Part shown: positions 19,001 through 27,330 of the stretch, piece after piece
Layout of the letters: each line of letters starts with the position of its first letter
How positions within the stretch are numbered: position 1 is the stretch's first letter
From: Burkholderiales bacterium
GTDB taxonomy: Bacteria > Pseudomonadota > Gammaproteobacteria > Burkholderiales > Burkholderiaceae_C
Direction of reading: 5' to 3'
DNA: 64,000 nucleotides
NCBI GenBank assembly: GCA_026400105.1
Contig: JAPLPQ010000091.1
Location: forward strand, 1-64,000
The notes under the pieces: generated by a model
What the model saw: only the letters and a program-made list of their open reading frames with translations
The model's database searches: none
What the model was told of the DNA's origin: nothing
Translations under genes and position numbers: made by a program

Positions 19001-19205
19001 GCCGCTGGCGCTGGCGCTCAGCGAAGGCTCCGAGCAGCGCGCGCCGATGGGCCAGGCCGTGATCGGCGGCGTGCTGACCTCGACGCTGCTGACCCTGGTC
19101 GTGGTGCCGGTGGTCTACTGCTACATGGACGATCTGGGACGCTGGATTCAGCGCCTGTGGTCGGGCCGCCAACGTGAAGATGACGGCAGCGCGACCGGGT
19201 CCTGA
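16026..19205 (+). CDS. RND multidrug efflux permease (HAE1 family)
   Basis: A 1059-residue inner-membrane antiporter. It has the RND signature DQFPNVDFPVV after the first helix, two large periplasmic loops and twelve predicted helices. The proton-relay aspartates stand in LLIDDAIVVREN (D405-D406), and the second-half motif is TKNAILLIDFAIR. The sequence is closer to the MexF/MdtB/AcrB-type multidrug group than to metal exporters, because the metal-transporter motif is absent. Substrate cannot be told. It directly follows its adaptor and is followed by an unrelated Pcm gene. Confidence 0.95.
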   Translation: MWFTRVSLRNPVFATMVMLAFVVLGLFSLQRLQIDQFPNVDFPVVVISTEYPGAAPEIVESEVTRKIEEGVNGIAGINTLTSRSYENQSVVVIEFQLHIDGRKAAEDVREKIAALRASLRDEVEEPRVQRFDPASRPIWSVAILPDPSQGQAPDAVELTNWAELVFKKRLEHARGVGAVTLAGASRRTIQVELQPAALEAFGVTPEQVVSTIRQENQDLPVGALRTLERERMVQIEARAARPQELERLIVARHNGQPVRLGQVARVLDGAQEVDSLALYNGQRTLLLQVQKAQDENTLAVIDSLKGVLAEIGAEVPAGIKLAPIGDTGRPIRVAVANVSRTLIEGALLTVLIVFLFLNSWRSTVITGLTLPIALIGAFLFMHLFGFTINMITMMALSLCVGLLIDDAIVVRENIVRHVQMGKTPFQAALDGTQEIGLAVLATTLSIVAVFLPIGFMQGIVGKFFHEFGITIVAAVLISMFVSFTLDPMLSSVWHDPEIEPHDRQRPRRTLYDRTLGRLTQAIDQAQERLAEAYQGLLAWSLGHKKSTLAIAASTLVAAFALLPLLGSEFVPKADFSETSIAFETPIGSSLESTETKAREVEAIVRSLPEVRYTLTTINSGNAQGKTRASLYVRLIERDQRSRSVDELSALLRERLRQIGGITVTQAGLLDPVGGQKQIEFSLQGPDLQQLDHLGQQALARIRTIPGLVDLDSSAKPNKPTISVTLKRDAASDLGIGTAQLAASLRTLVAGQSAGNWRAPDDETYDIQVRLPLAGRSQIEQLRALPLVVGSNADGSARVVRLGQVAEVSESTGASQINRRALTREVTLTGNAYARSIGEISADIRRELDALQLPSGYRYSFGGSTKNMDESIGYAASALALAIIFIYMILASQFKSFLQPLALMSSLPLTLIGVVLALLLFGSSLSMFSVIGIVMLMGLVTKNAILLIDFAIRAREGTPDHPAMGREAALLLAGRVRLRPILMTTLAMVFGMVPLALALSEGSEQRAPMGQAVIGGVLTSTLLTLVVVPVVYCYMDDLGRWIQRLWSGRQREDDGSATGS

Positions 19206-19262
19206 GGCCTGGCTTCAGTAAAATGGACCAGAATCGGCAAACATACCCACCGGAGTATATAC

Positions 19263-19949
19263 ATGAGCACTGCAATCGCCTTCGACTTCGACAAGGCCCG
19301 CTTCAACATGATCGAGCAGCAGATCCGCCCCTGGGATGTGCTGGACGCCAAGGTGCTGGCCTTGCTGGGCGAGGTCAAGCGCGAGGATTTCGTGCCCGAG
19401 GCCTACCAGCCCGTGGCGCTGGCCGACCTCGAGGTTCCGCTCGGCAAGGGCGAAGGCCAGTGCATGCTGGCGCCCAAGGTCGAGGCGCGCCTGCTGCAGG
19501 ACCTCGCGCTGCAGCCCGGCGACAGCGTGCTCGAGATCGGCACCGGCTCGGGCTATCTGGCGGCGCTGATGGCGCGCCAGTGCGCCAGCGTCGTCAGCCT
19601 CGAGATCGACCCGGCGCTGGCCCAGCAGGCCCGCGCCAATCTGCAGGCAGCAGGCGTGAAGAACGTCGAAGTCCGCACCGCCGACGCCACGACCGACCAG
19701 TTCTCCGCCTGCAACGCCGGCGCGCCGTTCAACGCGATCGTGCTGAGCGGCTCGGTGGCCGAGGTGCCGCCGGAACTGCTGGCCCTGCTCAAGACCGGCG
19801 GTCGCCTGTGGGCCGTCGTCGGCCGCGCCCCCGCCATGCGCGCCACCCTGGTGCGCGCGGTCGCGGGCGGCCAGCATGTCGAGCAACCCTGGGATGTCAG
19901 CGCGCCGCGCCTGCAGCATTTCCCCGAGTCCAGCCCGTTCAAGTTCTGA
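19263..19949 (+). CDS. pcm: protein-L-isoaspartate O-methyltransferase
   Basis: A 228-residue SAM-dependent methyltransferase of the PCMT family, with the AdoMet motif LEIGTGSGYLAALMA near residues 91-105 and the family QQIRPWDV and PEAYQPVALADLEVPLGKG segments. It would repair isoaspartyl residues in aged proteins. The betaproteobacterial form is somewhat divergent from E. coli Pcm, so exact substrate use is inferred. The start ATG is preceded by GGAG. The gene is followed closely by a rhodanese gene and a TolC-family gene, an arrangement common in Burkholderiales. Confidence 0.85.
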   Translation: MSTAIAFDFDKARFNMIEQQIRPWDVLDAKVLALLGEVKREDFVPEAYQPVALADLEVPLGKGEGQCMLAPKVEARLLQDLALQPGDSVLEIGTGSGYLAALMARQCASVVSLEIDPALAQQARANLQAAGVKNVEVRTADATTDQFSACNAGAPFNAIVLSGSVAEVPPELLALLKTGGRLWAVVGRAPAMRATLVRAVAGGQHVEQPWDVSAPRLQHFPESSPFKF

Positions 19950-19962
19950 TCGGACCCGCGCC

Positions 19963-20313
19963 GTGATCAAAGCGATACGCCCCGCGCAGCTCAAGGACTG
20001 GATCGCGGCCTGCCAGGCCGAGGACCCGCAATGCCGGCCCCTGGTGCTCGACGTGCGCGAGCCCTGGGAGCTGCAGACCGCCAGCGTCAAGCCCGACGGC
20101 TTCGAGCTGCTGGCCATGCCGATGGCCAGCATTCCGGCGCGCCTGAACGAGCTGCCACGCGAGCGTCCGATCGCCTGCCTGTGCCACCATGGCGGACGCA
20201 GCGCGCAGGTGACCTATTTCCTGCTGAACCAGGGCTATGACGAGGTGGTCAACCTGCACGGCGGCATCCACGCCTGGTCGCAGGAAGTCGATCCGTCGGT
20301 GCCGCAGTACTGA
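19963..20313 (+). CDS. single-domain rhodanese-like protein
   Basis: 116 residues from a GTG start 13 bp after pcm. The rhodanese fold is clear: LVLDVREPWELQ, then IPARLNEL, and the active-site loop CHHGGRSAQ with catalytic cysteine, then GYDEVVNLHGGIHAWSQEVD. It is a cytoplasmic sulfurtransferase or sulfur carrier of GlpE type; the acceptor is unknown. The GTG is preferred because upstream in-frame codons lie inside pcm and lack similarity. Confidence 0.9.
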   Translation: MIKAIRPAQLKDWIAACQAEDPQCRPLVLDVREPWELQTASVKPDGFELLAMPMASIPARLNELPRERPIACLCHHGGRSAQVTYFLLNQGYDEVVNLHGGIHAWSQEVDPSVPQY

Positions 20314-20347
20314 GCCCCTCCCCTTAGCCTCCAACGGTCGATCTGCC

Positions 20348-21748
20348 ATGCCCCTGTCCCATGCTTTCCCAACGACCGCCAGCCCGGACCGGCGCCTGGC
20401 TGGACCGTCGCCGGCGCTCGCCCTTGCCGCGCGCGCGACGCGCCTGCTCGGAGCGATGGCACTGGCCGGAGGCTGCGCACTGGCAGCCCAGGCCCAGAGC
20501 CTGACCGAGCTGCACGAGACCGCCAAGCGCTACGACGCGGCCTACCTGGCGGCGCAGGCGCAATACCAGGCCAGCCTGGCCAAGGCCGAGCAGGCCCGCG
20601 CCGGTCTGCTGCCCAGCGCCGCGCTGTCGGCGACGGCCAACTTCAGCGATCTCGACAGCAGCGTCGACACGCAGGACAAGAACTACAACAACCAGACGCT
20701 GCAGCTGTCGGCCAGTCAGCCGCTGTACCGGCCAGCCAACCGGCTGGCCTATGAGCAGGCACGCAAGTCGCTCGAGGCGGCCGAGGCCCTGCTCGAGGCG
20801 GCCAGCCAGGAACTGGTGGTGCGCAGCGCGCAGGCCTACTTCGACGTGCTGGCAGCGCAGGACAGCCTGGCCTTCGTGCAGGCGCAAAAAGCCGCCGTGG
20901 CCGAGCAGCTGGCATCGGCCAAGCGCAACTTCGAGGTCGGCACCGCCACCATCACCGACACGCGCGAGGCCCAGGCCCGCTTCGACCAGACCGTGGCGCA
21001 GGAGATCGCCGCCGACAACGAGTTGCGCGTCAAGCGGCTGGCGCTCGACCAGCTGATCGGCCAGACCGGCATCAACCCCTGGCACCTGGCCAGCGGCGTG
21101 ACGCTGCCCGCGATCGAGCCGGCCGATCTGGGTCGCTGGCTCGAGCGCGCCGACAGCAGCCATCCGCAGGTGCGCCAGGCCAGCACCGGACTGGAAGTGG
21201 CCAGGCTCGAAACCGCCAAGGCGCAGGCCGGCCATCTGCCGACGCTCGACGCGGTGGCGCAATACCAGGCCGCGCGCACGCCCGCCTCGGCCAGCAGCCT
21301 GCCGCCCTATCTGCGCAACAAGACGGCGTCGGTGGGCCTGCAGTTCAACCTGCCGCTGTTCGCGGGCTACGCGGTGCAGAACCGGGTCAAGGAAACGCTG
21401 GCGCTCGAGGACAAGGCGCGCAACGACCTCGACGCGGCACGGCGCGGCGTGGCGCAGGCCACTCGCGTGGCCTATTACGGCGTGGTCTCGGGTCAGGGCC
21501 AGGTCAAGGCGCTGGAAGCCGCGGTGGCCTCGAGCCAGAGCGCGCTCGAAGCGACCCAGCTCGGCTACCAGGTCGGCGTGCGCATCAACCTCGATGTGCT
21601 CAACGCGCAAAGCCAGCTGTTCCAGACCAAGGCCAGCCTGGCCAAGGCACGCTACGAGCTGCTGGTCGGCGGACTCAAGCTCAAGCAGGCCGGCGGGGTG
21701 CTCCAGGGCGAGGACCTGCAGGCGGTCAATGCCGTGCTGATGCCGTGA
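20348..21748 (+). CDS. tolC: TolC family outer-membrane efflux protein
   Basis: 466 residues. A rather long N-region precedes a hydrophobic signal segment (LLGAMALAGGCALAAQAQS, cleavage near residue 49). Two OEP repeats of long alanine/glutamine-rich helices follow, with the family SLTELHETAKRYDAAYLAAQAQ and DVLNAQSQLFQTKASLAKARYELLVGGLKLKQAGG segments. It forms the trimeric outer-membrane duct for type I secretion and RND efflux, and probably serves the efflux genes at 14.8-19.2 kb. The start ATG at 20348 could be slightly too early. Convergent with msbA. Confidence 0.92.
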   Translation: MPLSHAFPTTASPDRRLAGPSPALALAARATRLLGAMALAGGCALAAQAQSLTELHETAKRYDAAYLAAQAQYQASLAKAEQARAGLLPSAALSATANFSDLDSSVDTQDKNYNNQTLQLSASQPLYRPANRLAYEQARKSLEAAEALLEAASQELVVRSAQAYFDVLAAQDSLAFVQAQKAAVAEQLASAKRNFEVGTATITDTREAQARFDQTVAQEIAADNELRVKRLALDQLIGQTGINPWHLASGVTLPAIEPADLGRWLERADSSHPQVRQASTGLEVARLETAKAQAGHLPTLDAVAQYQAARTPASASSLPPYLRNKTASVGLQFNLPLFAGYAVQNRVKETLALEDKARNDLDAARRGVAQATRVAYYGVVSGQGQVKALEAAVASSQSALEATQLGYQVGVRINLDVLNAQSQLFQTKASLAKARYELLVGGLKLKQAGGVLQGEDLQAVNAVLMP

Positions 21749-21840
21749 TGACGGCAGCCATGCGGCATCGAATCGGACCGCAGATCCGGAGCAGCCATGT
21801 TCTGAAACAGGTACTCCGGGCGCGTCATTGACCGGCGCGC

Positions 21841-23583
21841 TTACAGATTGGCCGACTGGATCCGCACCATGCCGGCATAAGACCCGTTTTTGGCCATCAG
21901 TTCCTCGTGGCTGCCCTGCTCGATGATGCGGCCGTCGGACATGACGCAGATCAGGTCGGCGTTGCGGATCGTGCTCAGGCGGTGCGCGATCAGGATCAGG
22001 GTCTTGGCGTGGCGCAGGTCCTCGATCGAGTGCTGCACCACGGCTTCGGACTCGGAATCGAGCGCCGAGGTCGCTTCATCGAAGATCCAGATCGCGGCGT
22101 CGCGGTAGAGCGCGCGCGCAATTGCCAGCCGCTGGCGCTGGCCGCCCGACAGCATGCTGCCGTTGGTGCCGACCGGCGCGTCGATGCCTTCGGGCAGCTT
22201 GGCGACATGGTTCCAGAGGTTGGCGGCGCGCAGGCATTGCTCGACCTTGGCCCGGTCCACGCCGAGCGGACTGGCATAGGCCACGTTCTGCGCGATGCTG
22301 CCATCAAACAGCACGATGTCCTGCGACACGACGGCGAAATGGCGCCGCAGGCTGGCGAGCCTGAGCGACTCGATCGGCTGGCCGTCGAGCAGCACCTGGC
22401 CGCTGTTGACATGGGCAAAGCGCAGCAGGGTGTTGACGACCGTGGTCTTGCCGGCGCCCGATGAGCCGACCAGCGCCACCGTGGTGCCCGGAGCGATCTG
22501 CAGGTCGAGGCCGTCGAGCGAAGGCGTGGCCGCCTCCTCGTATTGCACCTTGACCTGCCTGAAGTCGATCCGGCCCTGACAGGCGGGCAGGTCCTGGGTG
22601 CCGTGGTCGGGCTCCTGCGGCGCATCCATCAGGCTGAAGGAGCCACGGGCCGTGATCAGCGCGCTGTTGATCGGCTGGTAGACATCGGTCAGATGCCGCA
22701 TCGGCGAGATCGTCATCAGCAAGGCGGTGACGAAGGACACGAACTCGCCCACCGTGGCCGAACCCTGGCTGGCCTGCCACAGCGCCAGCGTGATGATGGT
22801 CGACACGCCGATCGCCGCCACCACCTGGGTCGCCGGCGTCACGAGCGAACTGGTCGCGACCTGCTTCAAGGTCATGCGGCGGAACTGGACCGCCTCGGCA
22901 TCGAAGCGCTTGAGCTCGAAATCGGCCGCATCGAAGGTGCGCACGACGCGCCAGGCGCGCGCATTGTCGTCGACCGTGCTGACCAGGCGCTGCTGCGAGC
23001 GGTATTGCTCCTCGCCGACCTTGCTCAGGCGCTTCTGTACCAGCTTGATCGTGATGCCGAGCAGCGGCATCGAGATGAAGGACAGCAGCGTGAGCTGCCA
23101 GTTCAGATAGAGCAGGTAGCCGACCAGGAACATCAGGGTGGTCGCGTCCTTGACAAAGGTGATCAGCGAGTTGCCGATCACCTGCGAGGCGGACTGCGGG
23201 TCGTTGATGACCTTGGTCACCGCCACCCCCGGGCTGACATGGGTGAACAGCTTGGCATCGGCGCGCAGCAAGGCGCGCATGAGGTCGCGCCGCAGGTCGA
23301 GCACCATGGCCGAGGTCGCCGAGGTCATGACATAGGTGCCCGAGAAGTTGAACACCCCGCGCACCAGGAACAGGCCGATGATGATCAGGGGCACCGACCA
23401 GAGCGGGAACTTCAGCCCGTCCTGGAACCCCGAGTCGATCAGCTTCTTGAACAGCGCCGGTATCACCGGCTCGACCGCCGAGCCGAGCAGGAAGAACAGC
23501 AGCGAGGCGCCCAGCATGCGCCACTGGCGCCGGGCATAGACCATCAGGCGCCGGCCGGTGTCCTTGAGTTCGGCCTGCTTCAT
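21841..23583 (-). CDS. msbA: lipid A export ATP-binding/permease protein MsbA
   Basis: A 580-residue homodimeric ABC half-transporter. Six N-terminal membrane helices are followed by one nucleotide-binding domain with Walker A (GSSGAGKTT), signature LSGGQRQRLAIARAL, Walker B (IWIFDEATSALD) and H-loop (IAHRLST). MsbA flips core-lipid A across the inner membrane. Its ATG overlaps the stop of the upstream glycosyltransferase (ATGA). The neighbouring LPS-core genes support the MsbA assignment over a drug exporter. Confidence 0.93.
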   Translation of the reverse strand: MKQAELKDTGRRLMVYARRQWRMLGASLLFFLLGSAVEPVIPALFKKLIDSGFQDGLKFPLWSVPLIIIGLFLVRGVFNFSGTYVMTSATSAMVLDLRRDLMRALLRADAKLFTHVSPGVAVTKVINDPQSASQVIGNSLITFVKDATTLMFLVGYLLYLNWQLTLLSFISMPLLGITIKLVQKRLSKVGEEQYRSQQRLVSTVDDNARAWRVVRTFDAADFELKRFDAEAVQFRRMTLKQVATSSLVTPATQVVAAIGVSTIITLALWQASQGSATVGEFVSFVTALLMTISPMRHLTDVYQPINSALITARGSFSLMDAPQEPDHGTQDLPACQGRIDFRQVKVQYEEAATPSLDGLDLQIAPGTTVALVGSSGAGKTTVVNTLLRFAHVNSGQVLLDGQPIESLRLASLRRHFAVVSQDIVLFDGSIAQNVAYASPLGVDRAKVEQCLRAANLWNHVAKLPEGIDAPVGTNGSMLSGGQRQRLAIARALYRDAAIWIFDEATSALDSESEAVVQHSIEDLRHAKTLILIAHRLSTIRNADLICVMSDGRIIEQGSHEELMAKNGSYAGMVRIQSANL

Positions 23584-24611
23584 GCGGCCACCGCCATCTG
23601 GGGAGCCGCAGCCGTGACCAGGTCCAGCACCTGCTCGACGGTCACGGCGGAAAGCGTGCTGGCCTGGACGTTGAACAGGTGTTCAGGGTCATGATCCAGC
23701 GTGCGACGATGGCCGATCAGCACGAAGGTGGGGGTGGCGACAGCCGCCGCCACGTTGACCATGCCGGTGTCGTTGCCGACGCAGACATCGGCCAGCTTGA
23801 GCACCGCGGCACTACCCAGCACGGGCGCATCCGTCAGGACGGCCAGGCCATGGCGCGCCGCCTGCGGGACCAGGGCTTCGATCTCCCTGGCCAGCTGCAC
23901 CTCGGCCGGGCCGCCGAGCAGCACGACGCCGGCACCGCGCTCGATCAGGCGCCGGGCCAGTTCGGCATAGGGCTTGATGCCCCACTGCTTGTGGGTTTCG
24001 CTGGTACCGATCGCAAAGGCATAGAGCGGCCGGGGCAGCTGGGCCAGGCGCTGCTGCATGGCGCGCAACTGCTCGTCCGGCACATCGAGCCGGGGCACTA
24101 TCGGCTGGGGGCAGAAACCATGCCGGACCATCAGCTCGCTGGCCTCGTGGTAGGCCGCTACCGACGGCCCCTGGTAGGCGCGGACAAACGGGCCCTGGTT
24201 CAGGAAGACCCGCTGCAAGGGCTTGTAGCCAAAGCCGATCCGGAGCGGGATGCCGCTCAGGCCGGCCACCAGGCCGCGGCTGATGCGGCCCGAGAACAGC
24301 ACGATGCGGTCGAAACGCCCCTGCTTGAGCTGCTGCGCCATGCGCCACATGCCGAGCAGGCCGGCGTGGCGTCCCTGGCGCTTTTCTTCGCGCCGCGGAC
24401 GGTGGTCGTGGTCGATCACGGCCTCGACCCAAGGCTCCTTGCCGATGAAGGCGCGCGTCAGCGTGGAGGGCTGCGCCACGATGGTGACCTGGCCGCCCTG
24501 GCTCTGCCCGGCAATCGCCTTGAAGTACTGGATATGCCAGATCAGGTCGCCAATGCCGGTGTACTGCAGCAGGACCACGGTACGCGGGCGCTTGTCGTTG
24601 GTGGGGAGCAT
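23580..24611 (-). CDS. GT9 family glycosyltransferase (heptosyltransferase-like)
   Basis: 343 residues from the ATG at 24611, giving the GT9 opening [22 protein letters not shown]. The C-terminal nucleotide-sugar half has the [23 protein letters not shown] motif typical of WaaC/WaaF-like enzymes. It likely adds a sugar, perhaps heptose, to the LPS core on the cytoplasmic face. No good ribosome-binding site precedes this ATG; an in-frame start at 24695 would add a basic stretch of 28 residues that does not look like the family. It is translationally coupled to msbA. Confidence 0.85.
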   Translation of the reverse strand: MLPTNDKRPRTVVLLQYTGIGDLIWHIQYFKAIAGQSQGGQVTIVAQPSTLTRAFIGKEPWVEAVIDHDHRPRREEKRQGRHAGLLGMWRMAQQLKQGRFDRIVLFSGRISRGLVAGLSGIPLRIGFGYKPLQRVFLNQGPFVRAYQGPSVAAYHEASELMVRHGFCPQPIVPRLDVPDEQLRAMQQRLAQLPRPLYAFAIGTSETHKQWGIKPYAELARRLIERGAGVVLLGGPAEVQLAREIEALVPQAARHGLAVLTDAPVLGSAAVLKLADVCVGNDTGMVNVAAAVATPTFVLIGHRRTLDHDPEHLFNVQASTLSAVTVEQVLDLVTAAAPQMAVAA

Positions 24612-24748
24612 GGATAAGCAGGAGGGGGAAGGAGGCTGGTATTTTGCCTGACGCCACCCGCCATCGATCGGACGGAGCCGGCGCAGCCGACGCAAGCCGG
24701 CTGCCGTTTACCCTGACAATAGCAGGATTGCATGTCTGGCAACCCGTC

Positions 24749-25318
24749 ATGAATTCCCTCTTTTTGCACAATCTGGCTGAGCAGGTCGCCTTGCTCCAGT
24801 CTCTGCAGCCCCTGGATGGCGCCGTAGCCCAAGCTGGCGCACTCGCCACGCAGTCGCTGCGCGCCGGCGGCAAGCTGATGTTCTGCGGCAATGGCGGCTC
24901 CGCGGCCGACAGCCAGCATCTGGCGGCCGAACTGACCGGTCGCTTCATCAAGGACCGCAGGCCGCTGGCGGCGCTGGCGCTGTCCACCGACAGCTCGGCG
25001 CTGACCTGCATCGCCAACGACTACTCGTTCGACGAGGTGTTCGCGCGCCAGGTGCAAGGCCTGGGTCGCGCCGGCGATCTGCTGATCGCCATCTCGACCT
25101 CGGGCAACTCGCGCAACGTGATCCGCGCGGTCGAGGAAGCCAAGGCCCTGGGCATGTCGGTGATCGGCCTGCTCGGACGCGACGGCGGCGCGCTGCGCGA
25201 GCGGTGCGACCTGGCGATCGTGGTCCCGAGCCAGGTGACGGCGCGCATCCAGGAGTCGCATATCCTGATCGGCCACACCCTGTGCGGCCTGATCGAACAG
25301 CAACTCGGCCTGGTGTGA
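24749..25318 (+). CDS. gmhA: sedoheptulose-7-phosphate isomerase
   Basis: First step of ADP-heptose synthesis: sedoheptulose 7-phosphate to D-glycero-D-manno-heptose 7-phosphate. 189 residues with a SIS fold, including [22 protein letters not shown] and [18 protein letters not shown]. The ATG at 24749 gives the family start [13 protein letters not shown]. Earlier codons lie in the divergent promoter region. The next genes supply later steps of the same pathway. Confidence 0.95.
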   Translation: MNSLFLHNLAEQVALLQSLQPLDGAVAQAGALATQSLRAGGKLMFCGNGGSAADSQHLAAELTGRFIKDRRPLAALALSTDSSALTCIANDYSFDEVFARQVQGLGRAGDLLIAISTSGNSRNVIRAVEEAKALGMSVIGLLGRDGGALRERCDLAIVVPSQVTARIQESHILIGHTLCGLIEQQLGLV

Positions 25319-25326
25319 ATTTGAAA

Positions 25327-26268
25327 ATGACCGTGAATCCCTGCCCCGAAAAAGCGGTGCTGGCGGCCCGCCGCGTGCTGGTGGTCGGCGACGTGATGCT
25401 GGACCGCTACTGGTTCGGTGCCGTCGAGCGCATCTCGCCCGAGGCACCGGTGCCGGTGCTGCATGTGCAGCGCGAGCAGGACCGCCTGGGCGGTGCGGCC
25501 AACGTCGCGCTCAACGTCAAGACCCTGGGCGGCCAGGTCACGCTGCTGAGCATGCTGGGCCAGGACGAACCCGCGCAGCGGCTGCAGGCCCTGCTGCACC
25601 AGCAAGGCATCGCGACCGTGCTGGGGCAGGACCCGCGCCTGCAGACCATCGTCAAGCTGCGCGTGATCGGCCGCAATCAGCAGCTGCTGCGCATCGACTT
25701 CGAGCAGGAGCCGGTGCACGAGGTGCTGGCGCAGATGCTGGCCGACTTCGAGCGCGAACTGCCGCAGCACGACGTGGTGCTGTTCTCGGACTACGGCAAG
25801 GGCGGGCTGGCGCATATCCCGCGCATGATCGAGCTCGCGCGTGCCGCCGGCAAGCCGGTGCTGGTCGACCCCAAGGGCAGCGACTACGCGCGCTACAGCG
25901 GCGCCAGCCTGATCACGCCGAACCGCTCCGAGCTGATGCAGGTGGTGGGCAACTGGCAGGACGAGGCCGAACTCGAGCGCAAGGCGCAGGGCTTGCGCGA
26001 GCGCCTGGGGCTGCAGGCACTGCTGCTGACCCGGTCCGAGGAAGGCATGTCGCTGTTCGAGCCCGACCGGGTCTCCCATGTCAAGGCGCAGGTGCGCGAG
26101 GTGGCCGATGTCACCGGCGCGGGCGACACCGTGATCGCGACCATGGCCTTGATGCTGGCCTGCGGCCTGGCGCTGGAGCAGGCGATGGAGATCGCCAACC
26201 GCGCCGGCGGCCTGGTGGTGGCCAAGTTCGGCACCGCGACCGTCAGCTACGAGGAGCTGTTCGCATGA
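25327..26268 (+). CDS. rfaE1: heptose-7-phosphate kinase (RfaE domain I)
   Basis: A 313-residue PfkB/ribokinase-fold kinase that phosphorylates heptose 7-phosphate at O-1. Motifs: LVVGDVMLDRYWFGAVERISPEAPVPVL at the start, RLGGAANVALN, and the catalytic/anion-hole loop DVTGAGDTVIA near the C-terminus. In E. coli this domain is fused to the adenylyltransferase as HldE. Here it is a separate protein whose stop overlaps the next ATG (ATGA), and the adenylyltransferase domain is instead fused to GmhB. Confidence 0.94.
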   Translation: MTVNPCPEKAVLAARRVLVVGDVMLDRYWFGAVERISPEAPVPVLHVQREQDRLGGAANVALNVKTLGGQVTLLSMLGQDEPAQRLQALLHQQGIATVLGQDPRLQTIVKLRVIGRNQQLLRIDFEQEPVHEVLAQMLADFERELPQHDVVLFSDYGKGGLAHIPRMIELARAAGKPVLVDPKGSDYARYSGASLITPNRSELMQVVGNWQDEAELERKAQGLRERLGLQALLLTRSEEGMSLFEPDRVSHVKAQVREVADVTGAGDTVIATMALMLACGLALEQAMEIANRAGGLVVAKFGTATVSYEELFA

Positions 26269-27317
26269 GCGCGCTGATGGACAAGGTCTGCCCGCGCGCG
26301 GAGTTGGCCGCGCGCCTGGTGGCATTGCCGCGCCCGCTGGTCTTCACCAACGGCGTGTTCGACGTGCTGCACCGCGGCCATGTCAACTACCTGCACCAGG
26401 CCGCCGCACTCGGTGGCTCGCTGATCGTGGCGGTCAACTCCGACGCCTCGGCCAGGATGCTGGGCAAGGGTCCGGACCGGCCGCTGAACCGGGCCGAGGA
26501 CCGCGCCGCCGTGCTGGCCGGGCTGGCCTCGGTGGCGCTGGTGACCTTCTTCGACGAGCGGACACCGGTCGAGCTGATCCAGGAAATCAGGCCCGACCTC
26601 TATATCAAGGGCGGCGACTACGACATGGAAACGCTCGAGGAAACCCGGGTCGTGCGCAGCTGGGGCGGCGACGCGCTGGCGATCCCCTTCGTCGACGGCT
26701 ACTCGACCACCTCGCTGGTCAAGCGCATCCGTGCCGGTAATAACGCTGGAGCCAGTGCGGCGGTCCCGCGCCAGGCGGCCTTCCTGGACCGCGACGGCGT
26801 GATCAACCGGGACCGTGCCTATGTCAGCCGCTGGGAGGATTTCGAGTTCGTGCCGGGAGCGATCGACGCCATGCGCCGGCTCAAACAAGCCGGCTACGCG
26901 CTGGTGGTGGTGACCAACCAGTCCGGCATCGCGCGCGGCTACTACAGCGAAGCGCAATACCAGGCCTTGACCGCCGCCATGCAGCAGGCACTGCTGGACG
27001 CCGGCGCGGCAGTCGATGCGGTCTACCATTGCCCGCACCACCCCAAGGGCCAACTGGCCGAACTGGCGCTCGACTGTGACTGCCGCAAGCCCGCGCCCGG
27101 CATGATCCTGCGCGCAGCCAAGGAGCTGAACCTGTCGCTGCCCGACTCGATCCTGGTCGGCGACAAGCCGTCCGACATCGAGGCCGCCCGCGCTGCCGGC
27201 GTCGGCCGGGCCTATATCGTGCAGTCGGACAACGCGGAATCGACCACCGGGCTGGCCGGCGCCGATGCGGCCTATGCCGACCTGCAGTCCTGCGTCGCCG
27301 CCCTGCTGCCGGACTGA
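26265..27317 (+). CDS. rfaE2-gmhB: fused heptose-1-phosphate adenylyltransferase (RfaE2) and heptose bisphosphatase (GmhB)
   Basis: 350 residues, two enzymes. Residues 1 to about 160 are a cytidylyltransferase-fold adenylyltransferase: FTNGVFDVLHRGHVNYL with the HxGH motif at H36-H39, KGGDYD, and GYSTTSLVKRI. Residues about 168-350 are a HAD-IIIA phosphatase: LDRDGVINRD with nucleophile pair D175/D177, VVTNQSGIARGYY, and the zinc loop CPHHPKG...DCDCRKPAPGM. Together they carry out steps 3 and 4 of ADP-heptose synthesis: 7-phosphate removal, then AMP transfer. No stop or frameshift separates them. Fusion of RfaE2 to GmhB rather than to RfaE1 is unusual. The epimerase HldD is not in the window. 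Confidence 0.94.
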   Translation: MSALMDKVCPRAELAARLVALPRPLVFTNGVFDVLHRGHVNYLHQAAALGGSLIVAVNSDASARMLGKGPDRPLNRAEDRAAVLAGLASVALVTFFDERTPVELIQEIRPDLYIKGGDYDMETLEETRVVRSWGGDALAIPFVDGYSTTSLVKRIRAGNNAGASAAVPRQAAFLDRDGVINRDRAYVSRWEDFEFVPGAIDAMRRLKQAGYALVVVTNQSGIARGYYSEAQYQALTAAMQQALLDAGAAVDAVYHCPHHPKGQLAELALDCDCRKPAPGMILRAAKELNLSLPDSILVGDKPSDIEAARAAGVGRAYIVQSDNAESTTGLAGADAAYADLQSCVAALLPD

Positions 27318-27330
27318 GCCGCCCCGATCC

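Noticed and set aside
15975-19172. 1065-codon open frame on the minus strand across the RND pump gene
   Set aside because: Composition artefact opposite a clear RND permease; the translation is arginine/histidine/glutamine-rich without domains.
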